A program made the position numbers and the translations under genes. From Cognaticolwellia beringensis (lineage in GTDB: Bacteria > Pseudomonadota > Gammaproteobacteria > Enterobacterales > Alteromonadaceae), in assembly GCF_002076895.1 (NCBI RefSeq), contig NZ_CP020465.1, positions 62,001 through 126,000 on the forward strand: 64,000 nt of DNA. The letters run 5' to 3'. Positions 37,329 to 46,070 of this stretch are shown one piece after another (within the stretch, counting starts at the first letter, position 1; every line of letters begins with the position of its first letter). The notes under the pieces were generated by a model that saw only the letters and a list, made by a program, of their open reading frames with translations, ran no database searches and was not told the DNA's origin.

Positions 37329-40007
37329 ATGTTTGTAAGTTTAATGACAAAACTGTTTGGTAGTCGAAATGATCGATTACTTAAACAAATGCAAAAAGAA
37401 GTAAGTAAAATAAATGCACTAGAACCCGTTTTCGAAGCACTCAGTGATGAAGAACTAAAAGCAAAAACACCTGAGTTTAAAGAACGCGTTGAACAAGGAG
37501 AAGAGCTTGATGCTATTCTTCCTGAAGCATTTGCCGTAGTACGCGAAGCCAGTAAACGTGTATTTGGTATGCGTCATTTCGACGTGCAAATGATCGGTGG
37601 TATGGTACTTAACTCAGGTAAGATTGCCGAAATGCGAACGGGTGAAGGTAAAACACTTACCGCTACATTGCCTGCTTATTTAAACGCATTAACGGGTAAA
37701 GGTGTTCATGTTATTACAGTGAACGACTACCTTGCGACTCGTGACGGAAATTGGAGTCGACCTTTATTTGAATTCCTTGGTATGACTGTTGGCTGTAATG
37801 TTGCCGGTATGGCACCGAGTGACAAACAAGCGGCCTATAATTCAGATATTACTTACGGTACTAATAACGAATTTGGTTTCGATTATTTACGCGATAACAT
37901 GGCTTTTTCACCGGAAGAGCGAGCACAAAAACCGTTAAATTTTGCTGTTATTGATGAAGTTGACTCAATATTAATTGATGAAGCGCGTACGCCACTGATT
38001 ATTTCGGGCCAAGCAGAAGACAGCTCGGAACTCTATCGTAATATCAACCTCGTTGTACCAACACTGGTGCAGCAGGAAGAAGAAGATAAAGAAGGCGAAG
38101 AAAGTACCGGCGACTTCACCATTGACGAAAAAGCCAAACAAATTTATTTAACTGAGCTTGGTCAAATTCATATCGAAGAAATCATGATCGAAAGAGGTTT
38201 GATGCAGCAAGGAGATTCGCTCTTCTCAGCTGCAAATATTACCTTATTACATCATGTTATGGCCGCTTTGCGCGCACACAAGTTGTTCCAAAAAGACGTA
38301 GATTACATCGTAAAAGACGACGAAATTGTTATCGTAGACGAACATACGGGTCGTACGATGGAAGGACGTCGTTGGTCTGAAGGTTTACACCAAGCTGTTG
38401 AAGCAAAAGAAGGTGTAAATATTCAAAACGAAAACCAAACACTCGCATCAATTACCTTCCAGAATTTTTTCCGCATTTATAATAAATTGTCAGGAATGAC
38501 CGGTACTGCCGATACTGAAGCGTTCGAGTTTAATCATATTTACGCTTTAGAAACCGTCGTAATACCAACAAACCAGCCAATGGTGCGTAAAGATTTACCT
38601 GATTTAATCTACTTAACGGCTGAAGAGAAGTTTGAAGCGATTTTAGAAGATATTAAAGATTGTGTGGAGCGTGGACAGCCTGTACTTGTTGGTACAATCA
38701 GCATTGAAACCTCAGAGTTTTTATCGTCATTTCTAAAGAAAGCAAAAATTAAGCATAAAGTACTTAATGCTAAATTTCACCAGCAAGAAGCCGAGATTGT
38801 TGCCGATGCCGGTAAAATTGGCGCAGTAACCATTGCCACTAACATGGCTGGCCGTGGTACCGATATTGTACTTGGTGGTAATCTAAATACGACACTTGAA
38901 AAGCTTGATAATCCAAGTGAAGAAAAAATTGCAGAAGTTAAAGCGGCTTGGCAAGAAGAGCACGATAAGGTTTTAGCGGCTGGTGGTTTGCACATTGTAG
39001 CCACAGAACGTCATGAGTCTCGTCGTATTGATAACCAGTTACGTGGTCGTTCAGGTCGCCAAGGTGATGCGGGTTCAACACGCTTTTACTTATCAATGGA
39101 AGATGGCCTGATGCGAATTTTTGCCTCAGAGCGCATTACCAACATGATGCGTAAACTAGGCATGGAACGTGGCGAAGCCATTGAGCATCCTTGGGTAACT
39201 AAGAGTATTGAAAACGCTCAGCGTAAAGTTGAAGGTCGTAACTTTGATATTCGTAAGCAATTACTAGAATTTGACGATGTTTCAAACGATCAACGTAAAG
39301 TTATTTACGAGCAACGTAACGAATTAATGGATGAAGCAGATATTGCTGATGTTATTACAGCGATACGTGGAGATGTAGTAAACGGTTTGATCGGCCAACA
39401 TATTCCACCACAGTCAATGGAAGAAATGTGGGATATAGAAGGCCTAGAAGAACGCCTAAAAGGCGAGCTTACGATTGAATTACCTATCGCGAAATGGTTA
39501 GAAGAAGACACTAACTTACACGAAGAAACGTTACGTGAAAAAATTCATAACGAAGTCGATGCAAGTTATGCAGCCAAAGAAGAAATGGTGGGTGCAGATG
39601 TTTTACGTCAATTTGAAAAAGCGGTTATGTTACAAAGCTTAGATTCACATTGGAAAGAACACTTAGCGGCGATGGATCATTTACGCCAAGGTATTCATTT
39701 GCGCGGTTACGCACAAAAGAACCCGAAACAAGAATTTAAACGTGAATCTTTTGAATTATTCGCTGAATTGCTCGATAACTTAAAATACGACGTTATTGGT
39801 ATTTTAAGTAAAGTGCAAATTAGAGCTGAGTCTGATGTTGAAGCCGTTGAAGAACAACATAGAAAATCAGATGAAACGCCGAAAGAATTTAAGCATGAGT
39901 CTGTTTCTGAACCAGAACAAGCCGCCATGCCAAGAGTTGGCAGAAATGAGCCTTGTCCTTGTGGTTCAGGTAAAAAATACAAACAGTGTCACGGTAAATT
40001 AACCTAA
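37329..40007 (+). CDS. secA: Preprotein translocase ATPase SecA
   Basis: An 892-residue SecA motor. The N-terminus [20 protein letters not shown] matches other gammaproteobacteria and fixes the start. Walker A is [12 protein letters not shown], the DEAD-like motif [17 protein letters not shown], and the second helicase domain has [15 protein letters not shown] and [14 protein letters not shown]. The C-terminal zinc tail [14 protein letters not shown] binds SecB and phospholipid. SecA drives secretory proteins through SecYEG. No secM is found between lpxC and secA, unlike E. coli. The ribosome binding site is weak and a two-codon frame (ATG GTT TAA) ends 4 bases before the start. Confidence 0.98.
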   Translation: MFVSLMTKLFGSRNDRLLKQMQKEVSKINALEPVFEALSDEELKAKTPEFKERVEQGEELDAILPEAFAVVREASKRVFGMRHFDVQMIGGMVLNSGKIAEMRTGEGKTLTATLPAYLNALTGKGVHVITVNDYLATRDGNWSRPLFEFLGMTVGCNVAGMAPSDKQAAYNSDITYGTNNEFGFDYLRDNMAFSPEERAQKPLNFAVIDEVDSILIDEARTPLIISGQAEDSSELYRNINLVVPTLVQQEEEDKEGEESTGDFTIDEKAKQIYLTELGQIHIEEIMIERGLMQQGDSLFSAANITLLHHVMAALRAHKLFQKDVDYIVKDDEIVIVDEHTGRTMEGRRWSEGLHQAVEAKEGVNIQNENQTLASITFQNFFRIYNKLSGMTGTADTEAFEFNHIYALETVVIPTNQPMVRKDLPDLIYLTAEEKFEAILEDIKDCVERGQPVLVGTISIETSEFLSSFLKKAKIKHKVLNAKFHQQEAEIVADAGKIGAVTIATNMAGRGTDIVLGGNLNTTLEKLDNPSEEKIAEVKAAWQEEHDKVLAAGGLHIVATERHESRRIDNQLRGRSGRQGDAGSTRFYLSMEDGLMRIFASERITNMMRKLGMERGEAIEHPWVTKSIENAQRKVEGRNFDIRKQLLEFDDVSNDQRKVIYEQRNELMDEADIADVITAIRGDVVNGLIGQHIPPQSMEEMWDIEGLEERLKGELTIELPIAKWLEEDTNLHEETLREKIHNEVDASYAAKEEMVGADVLRQFEKAVMLQSLDSHWKEHLAAMDHLRQGIHLRGYAQKNPKQEFKRESFELFAELLDNLKYDVIGILSKVQIRAESDVEAVEEQHRKSDETPKEFKHESVSEPEQAAMPRVGRNEPCPCGSGKKYKQCHGKLT

Positions 40008-40028
40008 ACACTTAATGAGTAATCGTTT

Positions 40029-40060
40029 AAAAATGCCAGTCAATAGACTGGCATTTTTAT
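40029..40060 (+). terminator. Rho-independent terminator after secA
   Basis: An 11-base perfect stem (AAATGCCAGTC / GACTGGCATTT) with loop AATA is followed by TTTATCTT. Confidence 0.92.
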
Positions 40061-40098
40061 CTTCAGACCTCCAATATTAAGAAGTAAGGTAAGTTTCT

Positions 40099-40771
40099 GT
40101 AGGTCGGGCTTCAGCCCGTCAGGAGTTAAGCAGCTAAACAGACAGACATTTAGCCTGATGGACTAAAGTCCAACCTACAAGGGCAGTCGCGGAAATAATG
40201 CAGCGTTAGGCTGTTTTTTGTAGGTCGGGCTTCAGCCCGTCAGCAGTTAAGCAGCTAAACAGCCATTTAGCTTGATGGACTAAAGTCCAACCTACAAGGG
40301 CAGTCGCGGAAATAATGCAGCGTTAGGCTGGTTTTTTGTAGGTCGGGCTTCAGCCCGTCAGCAGCTAAACTGTTAAACAGACAGACATTTAGCTTGATGG
40401 ACTAAAGTCCAACCTACAAGGGCTGTTGGGGTAATAATGCAGCGTTAGGCTGATTTTTTTGTAGGTCGGGCTTCAGCCCGTCAGCAGCTAAACAGACAGA
40501 CATTTAGCTTGATGGATTGAAATCCAACCTACAAGGGCAGTCGCGGAAATAATGCAGCGTTAGGCTGGTTTTTTGTAGGTCAGGCTTCAGCCCGTCAGCA
40601 GCTAAACAGCTAAACAGCTAAACAGACATTTAGCTTGATGGACTAAAGTCCAACCTACAAGGGCAGTCGCGGAAATAATGCAGCGTTAGGCTGGTTTTTT
40701 GTAGGTCGGGCTTCAGCCCGTCAGGAGTTAAGTAGCTAAACAGACAGCTATTTAGCTTGATGGACTAAAGT
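40099..40771. repeat. REP/BIME-like tandem array, left part (units 1-6)
   Basis: Units begin GTAGGTCGGGCTTCAGCCC at 40099, 40220, 40338, 40461, 40575 and 40701, a period of 114-126 bases. Each unit has an inverted pair of REP-like arms, the second reading TGGACTAAAGTCCAACCTAC, a variable AGCAGCTAAACAGACAG middle, and a GCGTTAGGCTGG linker with a T-run. Differences are small point changes and AGCTAAAC slippage. Unit 6 is interrupted by the insertion sequence. The whole 856-base gap after secA is filled by this array and the left edge of the insertion sequence. Confidence 0.9.
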
Positions 40772-42061
40772 CTGAGGAATCCCCACAAGTTTAAGAAGTA
40801 AGCGCTTGATATCTGGTAAAATGTTAATCACCACAAAAAACAAATATACCAAATACAAGCGCTATGCCTTCATTATCAGACTTATTCACCTTTGATTCAA
40901 ACACTTTAGATCCTAGAATTACAAAATCTCTTTTTACTGCTGCTGATAGTCTCATCAATGGTGCGGCATTGACCTTAACCTCGATGGGAAGACACGCTGC
41001 TAGCTTGCAGGGTAAATCAGAAAAACACGCGATAAAACGTATCGATAGACTGCTTGGGAGTCAGCCTTTATATCAGAATAGGCAGTCATTTTACCAGGAC
41101 ATTGCACGGCTGTTTATTACGACACCCCACCCACTTATTCATGTGGACTGGTCCACCGTCTACAACTATAACTTCGTCATGCTCAGAGCCGCCATTTCTA
41201 TTGGAGGACGTGCAGTTACGATCTATGAGGAAGTTCATCCTGAAAGTAAACACACGAACCACCAAGTACACTTGAACTTCATTGCTAATTTAAAAAAGAT
41301 ATTACCTGAAGATATTCAGCCTATTATATGCACGGATGCGGGCTTTAAAATCCCGTGGTTTAAAGCGATCGAGGCTCAGCAATGGTACTGGCTTGCAAGG
41401 ACAAGAGGCACTGTAAAATGCCAACGTCAAGGTGAAAGCGATTGGCATTATGTGAGCAAATGTCACCATCTTGCGCTCTCTATAGCAAGTGAGCTCAAAG
41501 GCGTAATCTTATCAAAGGCTCATCAATTTGTTTGTCGTGGTGTCTTATTCAAAGGACGAAAGATGTATCGCCATAAGCTTAATCGAAAGGGCGTAACCAC
41601 AAAATGTAAAACCAATATAAAGAGTTCAAAGTCAGCTAAAGAGCCTTGGTTCTTAGTATCTAATTTACCTAGAAATACATTTAAACCGCAGCATTTAGTG
41701 AATATGTATAAACGAAGAATGGCCATTGAAGAATCCTTTAGAGACTGTAAAAATGAATACTATGGCTTAGGCTTGTCTCGTAGTTTAAGCCGTTCAGTAG
41801 AAAGGCTGCAGGTTATTTTACTGTTAAGTATGATGGTTCAATTTTATCTATATTGTGTAGGCAAGGCAGCGGAATCAGCAGGCTATCATCGGCAATTCCA
41901 AGCAAACTCGGTGAAAACTAAGCGTGTGCTATCTTATGGGTATTTAGCGCTAAGGATCCTACAACATAAGCGGTATTATATATCGGATAAGATGATAATC
42001 AGTGCAATGAAGGCACTGATTCATGAAAGTTTATATTGAGAAACTTGTGGGGATCTCTCAG
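40772..42061 (+). mobile_element. IS10-like insertion sequence of the IS4 family
   Basis: About 1290 bases. The left end starts CTGAGGAATCCCCACAAGTT; the right end, read inward, starts CTGAGAGATCCCCACAAGTT, so the terminal repeats differ at two bases. IS10 ends begin CTGAGAGATCCCC, so the resemblance is close. The target lies inside a REP unit. The flanks share GACTAAAGTC, so the target duplication is 8 to 10 bases depending on whether the outer C/G belongs to the element; 9 is usual for IS10. The target is itself palindromic (GACT-AA-AGTC). One intact transposase gene is inside. The near-identical repeat and clean ends suggest a recent insertion. Confidence 0.93.
40864..42039 (+). CDS. IS4-family (IS10-like) transposase
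   Basis: A 391-residue DDE transposase with no frameshift. The catalytic residues are Asp95 in HVDWS, Asp158 in CTDAGF and Glu289 in the YREK motif (Tyr282, Arg285, Glu289, Lys296 in NMYKRRMAIEESFRDCKN). The spacing is nearly the same as in IS10 (97, 161, 292). It cuts and pastes the element by a hairpin mechanism, by analogy with Tn10. The ATG follows the left end by 92 bases. A GCGCT motif occurs both at the left end and just before the start. Confidence 0.95.
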   Translation: MPSLSDLFTFDSNTLDPRITKSLFTAADSLINGAALTLTSMGRHAASLQGKSEKHAIKRIDRLLGSQPLYQNRQSFYQDIARLFITTPHPLIHVDWSTVYNYNFVMLRAAISIGGRAVTIYEEVHPESKHTNHQVHLNFIANLKKILPEDIQPIICTDAGFKIPWFKAIEAQQWYWLARTRGTVKCQRQGESDWHYVSKCHHLALSIASELKGVILSKAHQFVCRGVLFKGRKMYRHKLNRKGVTTKCKTNIKSSKSAKEPWFLVSNLPRNTFKPQHLVNMYKRRMAIEESFRDCKNEYYGLGLSRSLSRSVERLQVILLLSMMVQFYLYCVGKAAESAGYHRQFQANSVKTKRVLSYGYLALRILQHKRYYISDKMIISAMKALIHESLY

Positions 42062-42410
42062 ACTAAAGTCCAACCTACAAGGGCTGTTGGGGTAATAATG
42101 CAGCGTTAGGCTGGTTTTTTGTAGGTCGGGCTTCAGCCCGTCAGCAGTTAAGCAGCTAAACAGACAGGCATTTAGCTTGATGGACTAAAGTCCAACCTAC
42201 AAGGGCTGTTGGGGTAATATTGCAGCGTTAGGCGGATTTTTTTGTAGGTCGGGCTTCAGCCCGTCAGCAGTTAAGCAGCTAAACAGACAGACATTTAGCT
42301 TGATGGACTAAAGTCCAACCTACAAGGGAAGTCGCGGAAATAATGCAGCGCTAGGCTGGTTTTTTTGTAGGTCGGGCTTCAGCCCGTCAAGCGCTAAGCA
42401 GGCGATTAAC
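42062..42410. repeat. REP/BIME-like tandem array, right part (units 6-9)
   Basis: The rest of unit 6 resumes with ACTAAAGTCCAACCTACAAG just after the insertion sequence. Units 7 and 8 start at 42121 and 42244, and a partial ninth starts at 42367 and stops after its first arm. The array therefore held about 8.3 units of about 120 bases before the insertion. Linkers alternate between AGTCGCGGAAATAATGCAGCG and TGTTGGGGTAATAATGCAGCG-like forms (here shown only by their starts AGTCGCGG and TGTTGGGG). It ends about 60 bases before mutT. Confidence 0.9.
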
Positions 42411-42473
42411 GTGATTGAACAACAATCATTTTTACTGGGTATAATCTTTTAAATAGTTTTTTTAGGATAAATA

Positions 42474-42869
42474 ATGACAAAAATTGTGCATGTGGCTGTT
42501 GGTGTGATCAAACAGGAAGATAAATTTTTTCTCACTAAGCGTTTAGCCGCTAGTCATCAAGGCGGTAAATGGGAATTTCCGGGTGGCAAAGTGGAAGAAA
42601 ATGAAACGGTACATCAAGCGCTGCATAGAGAGCTAAAAGAAGAAGTTGCAATAGAAACCCTGACTTGTACGTCATTAATGCAAATTAGCCATGATTACGG
42701 CGATAAAAAGGTGTTATTAGACGTGTTTGTTGTTGATAACTTTACCGGTGAGGCAAAAGCCTTAGAAGGGCAACAGTCAGGCTGGTTTACCTTAGCGGAG
42801 TTTAGCGGGTTAAATTTTCCTGCAGCGAATCAAGCCATTATTGATCAGCTGCAAAAAAATTATCAGTAA
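42474..42869 (+). CDS. mutT: 8-oxo-dGTP diphosphatase MutT
   Basis: A 131-residue Nudix hydrolase. The Nudix box GGKVEENETVHQALHRELKE followed by EVAIE fits GX5EX7REUXEEXGU, except that the final Gly is replaced by Ala in EEVAIE. The N-terminal VAVGVIKQEDKFFLTKR and WEFPGG are typical of MutT, as is the length (E. coli 129). It removes 8-oxo-dGTP and prevents A:T to C:G mutations. It normally follows secA directly; here the REP array and an insertion sequence separate the two. AGGATAAATA precedes the ATG. Confidence 0.93.
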   Translation: MTKIVHVAVGVIKQEDKFFLTKRLAASHQGGKWEFPGGKVEENETVHQALHRELKEEVAIETLTCTSLMQISHDYGDKKVLLDVFVVDNFTGEAKALEGQQSGWFTLAEFSGLNFPAANQAIIDQLQKNYQ

Positions 42870-42912
42870 TCTATCAGTAATAATATTTCGATTGTTCAGT
42901 ATAACTAGATCT

Positions 42913-42960
42913 TTAATTAAACCCTTAATTAAACCCTTAATTAAACCCTTAACTAAACCC
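42913..42960. repeat. 12-base tandem repeat after mutT
   Basis: Four consecutive units, three TTAATTAAACCC and one TTAACTAAACCC, lie between mutT and yacG. Such a short array may vary in copy number. No role is visible. Confidence 0.85.
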
Positions 42961-43013
42961 AGTAACAATTATGCTAATACTGAATCATACATTTTATAGC
43001 GCCAACCGTTACT

Positions 43014-43250
43014 CTACTCAGGTTCGACAAAGAACTTATTATGCTGCAAAAATTCGGCTTCCAAAGCGTCTAGCATTTCTTCATTTAAGTCGACAGCACC
43101 TTGCACTGGCTGACTAATTTTATGGTTTTCGTCAGCCCAATCACCAATATCAATTAACTGGCAACGTTTACTACAAAATGGGCGATATTGACTCTCTTCT
43201 TGCCAAATCACTTCTTTTTTACAAGTGGGACAAGCTACTTTTAAGGTCAT
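43014..43250 (-). CDS. yacG: DNA gyrase inhibitor YacG
   Basis: A 78-residue zinc protein. The four cysteine ligands are Cys7, Cys10, Cys26 and Cys30 (CPTC and CSKRC), followed by [10 protein letters not shown], the YacG signature. In E. coli YacG binds GyrB and blocks DNA gyrase. The acidic C-terminal part is longer than the minimal family member. It lies next to zapD and coaE as in most gammaproteobacteria. Confidence 0.93.
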   Translation of the reverse strand: MTLKVACPTCKKEVIWQEESQYRPFCSKRCQLIDIGDWADENHKISQPVQGAVDLNEEMLDALEAEFLQHNKFFVEPE

Positions 43251-43348
43251 AGGAATGATTATCCGTTAGGTATTTCTAGCAATAAAATTATAACGCTATT
43301 ATAAGAAAAATTTGATTAAAAGACAAAAATAAAGCGGTAAACGATGAG

Positions 43349-43416
43349 TTTTAAGCGGTCAGCTAAAACACACGTTATAAGCGAGTTGGTTATAACGAAA
43401 AGCCGACTGCTTAAAA
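43349..43416. repeat. Long imperfect hairpin between yacG and zapD
   Basis: TTTTAAGCGGTCAGC pairs with GCCGACTGCTTAAAA at 13 of 15 positions, and inside it CGTTATAA pairs with TTATAACG perfectly. The 68-base sequence could fold into one stem. It may be a processing or termination element of the minus-strand genes. Confidence 0.6.
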
Positions 43417-43433
43417 CGTAAAACTATATTTAA

Positions 43434-44183
43434 TTATTTACATCGGGCCAACTGGAAGGTTGTTGCTTGTTTAGAATATTTTCGACCGGTTTCGCTGCAA
43501 GGCATCATAAAACGAATAGAGTAACGAAAACGATTACCGCTAATGGTTGGATAAAAAGGTAAATTATTAGCCACTTTAATGCGGATTAAAATTAAGCCCT
43601 CACCATTATCTTGGTAAAAACCACTGTCGGTGACTATTTCTTCAAAGGCAGCGCGTTGACGTAAAAATTTCAAGTTGAGTGCTAGCGCGGCATTAATTTG
43701 AGCTAATAGCGATAACCAATAGCGGCATTGCGCTTCAACTTCAGTGCTTGCTTGGTTTAACCAAAATTGTAGTTGTGGCAGGTCAAAGTGGGAACTCCCC
43801 CCTTGAATGGCAAAACGTTGTTTTAAACCGGTCAAAAATTTGTCAGCTTTTAACTGCAGCCACTGTGCACTAGGCACTTTTAGCTGGCTAGACAGCCCAA
43901 CTGTTTTAGTTAAATTTTCTTCAAGAACAGCACTGTCAATATCTGGGTTTTGTGACCAAATTACTAAGTTTTGTTCTAATTTTTCTAGGTCTTTAATCAA
44001 GTCTCCCCGAATATCATTACGCTCTAAGGTGTCAAGAATGGCAAATAAGGCATTAAAAAATACACTATGACTTGTGACAATATTATAGTGTAAACAATCT
44101 GACGCTTGAGCAAATAATTGTTCAAGTTTTAAATAGTTACGAATGCGCTCATTAAGCGGATGTTCATACAATATTGCGGTCAT
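43434..44183 (-). CDS. zapD: Cell division protein ZapD
   Basis: A 249-residue ZapD (YacF). The N-terminal YEHPLNERIRNYLKLEQLF is the family signature, followed by a helical bundle and a beta-rich C-terminal part including WLSLLAQINAAL. ZapD crosslinks FtsZ filaments and strengthens the Z ring. Length matches E. coli (247). It is on the minus strand between coaE and yacG; a 93-base gap separates it from coaE. Confidence 0.95.
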   Translation of the reverse strand: MTAILYEHPLNERIRNYLKLEQLFAQASDCLHYNIVTSHSVFFNALFAILDTLERNDIRGDLIKDLEKLEQNLVIWSQNPDIDSAVLEENLTKTVGLSSQLKVPSAQWLQLKADKFLTGLKQRFAIQGGSSHFDLPQLQFWLNQASTEVEAQCRYWLSLLAQINAALALNLKFLRQRAAFEEIVTDSGFYQDNGEGLILIRIKVANNLPFYPTISGNRFRYSIRFMMPCSETGRKYSKQATTFQLARCK

Positions 44184-44275
44184 TATTTAAAAACTTTATT
44201 TGGAGATTAGCGAGCCATGGCCTAATAGTAACCATAGCTGGACGAAATGGCGAATTATTTAGGGAAAATAGGCGT

Positions 44276-44887
44276 TTATAAAGGGGTAAGGGCTAGAAAT
44301 TGGTATTTTTTATCTAAATCTATTACTTGTTGGCGAATGTCTTCTAAACTCGTATCTTGATTGTTGATAACATCATCAGCAAAGCTAAGGCGCTGTTCAC
44401 TTGGCATTTGGCTGGCAATTATGCGTTTAATTTCGGCTACAGAACTTGGATCGCGGGCAGCCGTGCGAGCAATTTGGTTTGCTTCGTCAACATTAACCAC
44501 TAAAACACGGTTAACTAACTTATGTAAATTATTTTCCAACAGCAATGGAGCGACTAATAAACAGTAGCTGCTATTGGCTTGCGCTATTTGCGCTAATATT
44601 TCTTGTCGAATTAATGGGTGTAATAAACTATTCAACCAAGCTTTATCTTCAGGCTCACTAAAAATACGGCTGCGAAGTTTAGCTCTATTGAGTTGGCCAT
44701 TATGATCAATAAAGTCAGCACCAAAGTGTGCTTTAATCGCAACTAGTGCTTTACTGCCTGGCTCTACAACTATACGGGCCGCAATATCAGCATCAATAAT
44801 GTCAATGTTTAACTCGGCAAAGAAGTCGCTTACCGTAGTTTTTCCACTACCAATACCACCGGTTAAACCAACGATAAATGTAGACAT
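44276..44887 (-). CDS. coaE: Dephospho-CoA kinase
   Basis: A 203-residue P-loop kinase that phosphorylates dephospho-CoA in the last step of CoA synthesis. The Walker A is GLTGGIGSGKTTVSDFF, followed by DADIAAR and the LLHPLIRQEILAQ and VAPLLLENN blocks of CoaE. The start was placed at the ATG at 44887, which has AAAGG about 9 bases upstream. A longer frame starting at 44941 would add 18 residues translated from a local repeat. It lies next to pilD and zapD. Confidence 0.95.
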   Translation of the reverse strand: MSTFIVGLTGGIGSGKTTVSDFFAELNIDIIDADIAARIVVEPGSKALVAIKAHFGADFIDHNGQLNRAKLRSRIFSEPEDKAWLNSLLHPLIRQEILAQIAQANSSYCLLVAPLLLENNLHKLVNRVLVVNVDEANQIARTAARDPSSVAEIKRIIASQMPSEQRLSFADDVINNQDTSLEDIRQQVIDLDKKYQFLALTPL

Positions 44888-44915
44888 ATGTAAGCCTTTT
44901 TTAGTTTTAAGTTTT

Positions 44916-45088
44916 AAGCTGTCAGCTGTCAGTTTTACCAAGCTTACTGGGAGCTATTGTTTTACTGAAAGCTTCTTTGACTGACAGCTTAAAGCTTGTT
45001 TTAGCTGTCACCTGTCAGTTTTCCAAGCTAATGGGAGCTATTGTTTTACTGAAAGATTTTTTGACTGACATCTTAAAGCTTGATTTAA
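44916..45088. repeat. AGCTGTCAG-type tandem repeat, two units
   Basis: Two units of about 85 bases start at 44918 and 45003. Each opens with AGCTGTCAGCTGTCAG or a close variant and closes with CTGACAGCTT or CTGACATCTT, so each unit is an imperfect inverted repeat. It fills the gap between coaE and pilD. Confidence 0.8.
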
Positions 45089-45092
45089 TTTT

Positions 45093-45974
45093 TTAAGTTA
45101 ACGAACTTAAATACCAAGACCAAATTCCGTTACCCCAAAGCAGGGTTATCCAACCTGCAATAGCTAAATATGGGCCAAAAGGAATGGCTTGTTCACGCTG
45201 ATGGTTCTTAAAGACCATTAAACTAATGCCAATAATCGCGCCAACGGCTGATGCCATTAAAATTAATAACGGCAGTAACTGCCAACCCAACCAGGCACCA
45301 AATAGCGCAACTAACTTAAAGTCGCCATGGCCCATACCGTCTTTACCGGTAATTAATTTAAACAGCCAAAATATACTGAACAAGCTCATGTAACCGGCAA
45401 CAGCGCCAATAACTGCGTCGCTTAACGGTACAATGGCAGCATTAATATTCACCAAAAGCCCTAACCATATTAATGGCAGCGTTATTTGGTCAGGCAATAA
45501 CATATGGTCTACATCAATTAAGGTTAAAGCAATTAAACCCCAAGTTAGCACTAATAGCATAAGCGTAGTGAAGGTAACGCCGTAATGGGCCGCGATCACC
45601 ACACTTAATAACGCGGTTGCTAACTCAACTAATGGGTAGCGTAGTGATATTTTTGCCTGACATTGGCTACATTTCCCGCGTAAAAACAACCAACTTATTA
45701 GCGGTATGTTTTCATAGAAACGAATTTTATGTTGGCATGACGGGCAGCTAGAACTTGGCGTTGAAAGGGTGATCAGGCTATCGTCAGTTTGTATGGGTTT
45801 TGCTAACTCATCAGCTAAAAATTCACGGCATTCACTTTTCCAGCCTTGCTCTAACATTTTAGGTAAGCGATAAATAACTACGTTTAAAAAGCTACCAATC
45901 AGTAGCGAAAAAATAAACACTATGCTGTAGAAATAGGTGGGGGAGTGTGTCATTAAGGTGATTAAGTCGGTCAA
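45093..45974 (-). CDS. pilD: Prepilin peptidase PilD
   Basis: A 293-residue polytopic membrane aspartic protease and N-methylase for type IV prepilins and type II secretion pseudopilins. The N-terminal membrane segment is followed by a cytoplasmic loop with two CxxC pairs (CPSCQHK and CSQCQAK). The catalytic aspartates lie in LIDVDHMLLPDQ and GMGHGDFKLVALFGAW (GxGD). Length and order match PilD of Vibrio and Pseudomonas. It is the last gene of the minus-strand run pilA, pilB, pilC, pilD. Confidence 0.96.
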   Translation of the reverse strand: MTDLITLMTHSPTYFYSIVFIFSLLIGSFLNVVIYRLPKMLEQGWKSECREFLADELAKPIQTDDSLITLSTPSSSCPSCQHKIRFYENIPLISWLFLRGKCSQCQAKISLRYPLVELATALLSVVIAAHYGVTFTTLMLLVLTWGLIALTLIDVDHMLLPDQITLPLIWLGLLVNINAAIVPLSDAVIGAVAGYMSLFSIFWLFKLITGKDGMGHGDFKLVALFGAWLGWQLLPLLILMASAVGAIIGISLMVFKNHQREQAIPFGPYLAIAGWITLLWGNGIWSWYLSSLT

Positions 45975-46018
45975 AAGGTCTACCTTGTTATATAGCCGTT
46001 GTTAGAAGTTAGCGTTAA

Positions 46019-46066
46019 GTTATTAGCTTTCAGCTTTCAGTTAGAGGGACATCACTGAAAGCTGTA
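46019..46066. repeat. Short AGCTTTCAG-type repeat between pilD and pilC
   Basis: TTAGCTTTCAGCTTTCAGTT and ACTGAAAGCTGTAGTTA form an imperfect inverted pair, a short relative of the repeats in the neighbouring gaps. Confidence 0.55.
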
Positions 46067-46070
46067 GTTA

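Noticed and set aside
40099..42410. CRISPR-like periodic repeats
   Set aside because: The period of about 120 bases, inverted REP arms and near-identical sequence between the arms leave no unique spacers, and no cas genes are nearby.
44888..44941. An 18-residue N-terminal extension of CoaE
   Set aside because: The extra codons come from the AGCTGTCAG-type repeat, and a better ribosome binding site lies before the internal ATG at 44887.
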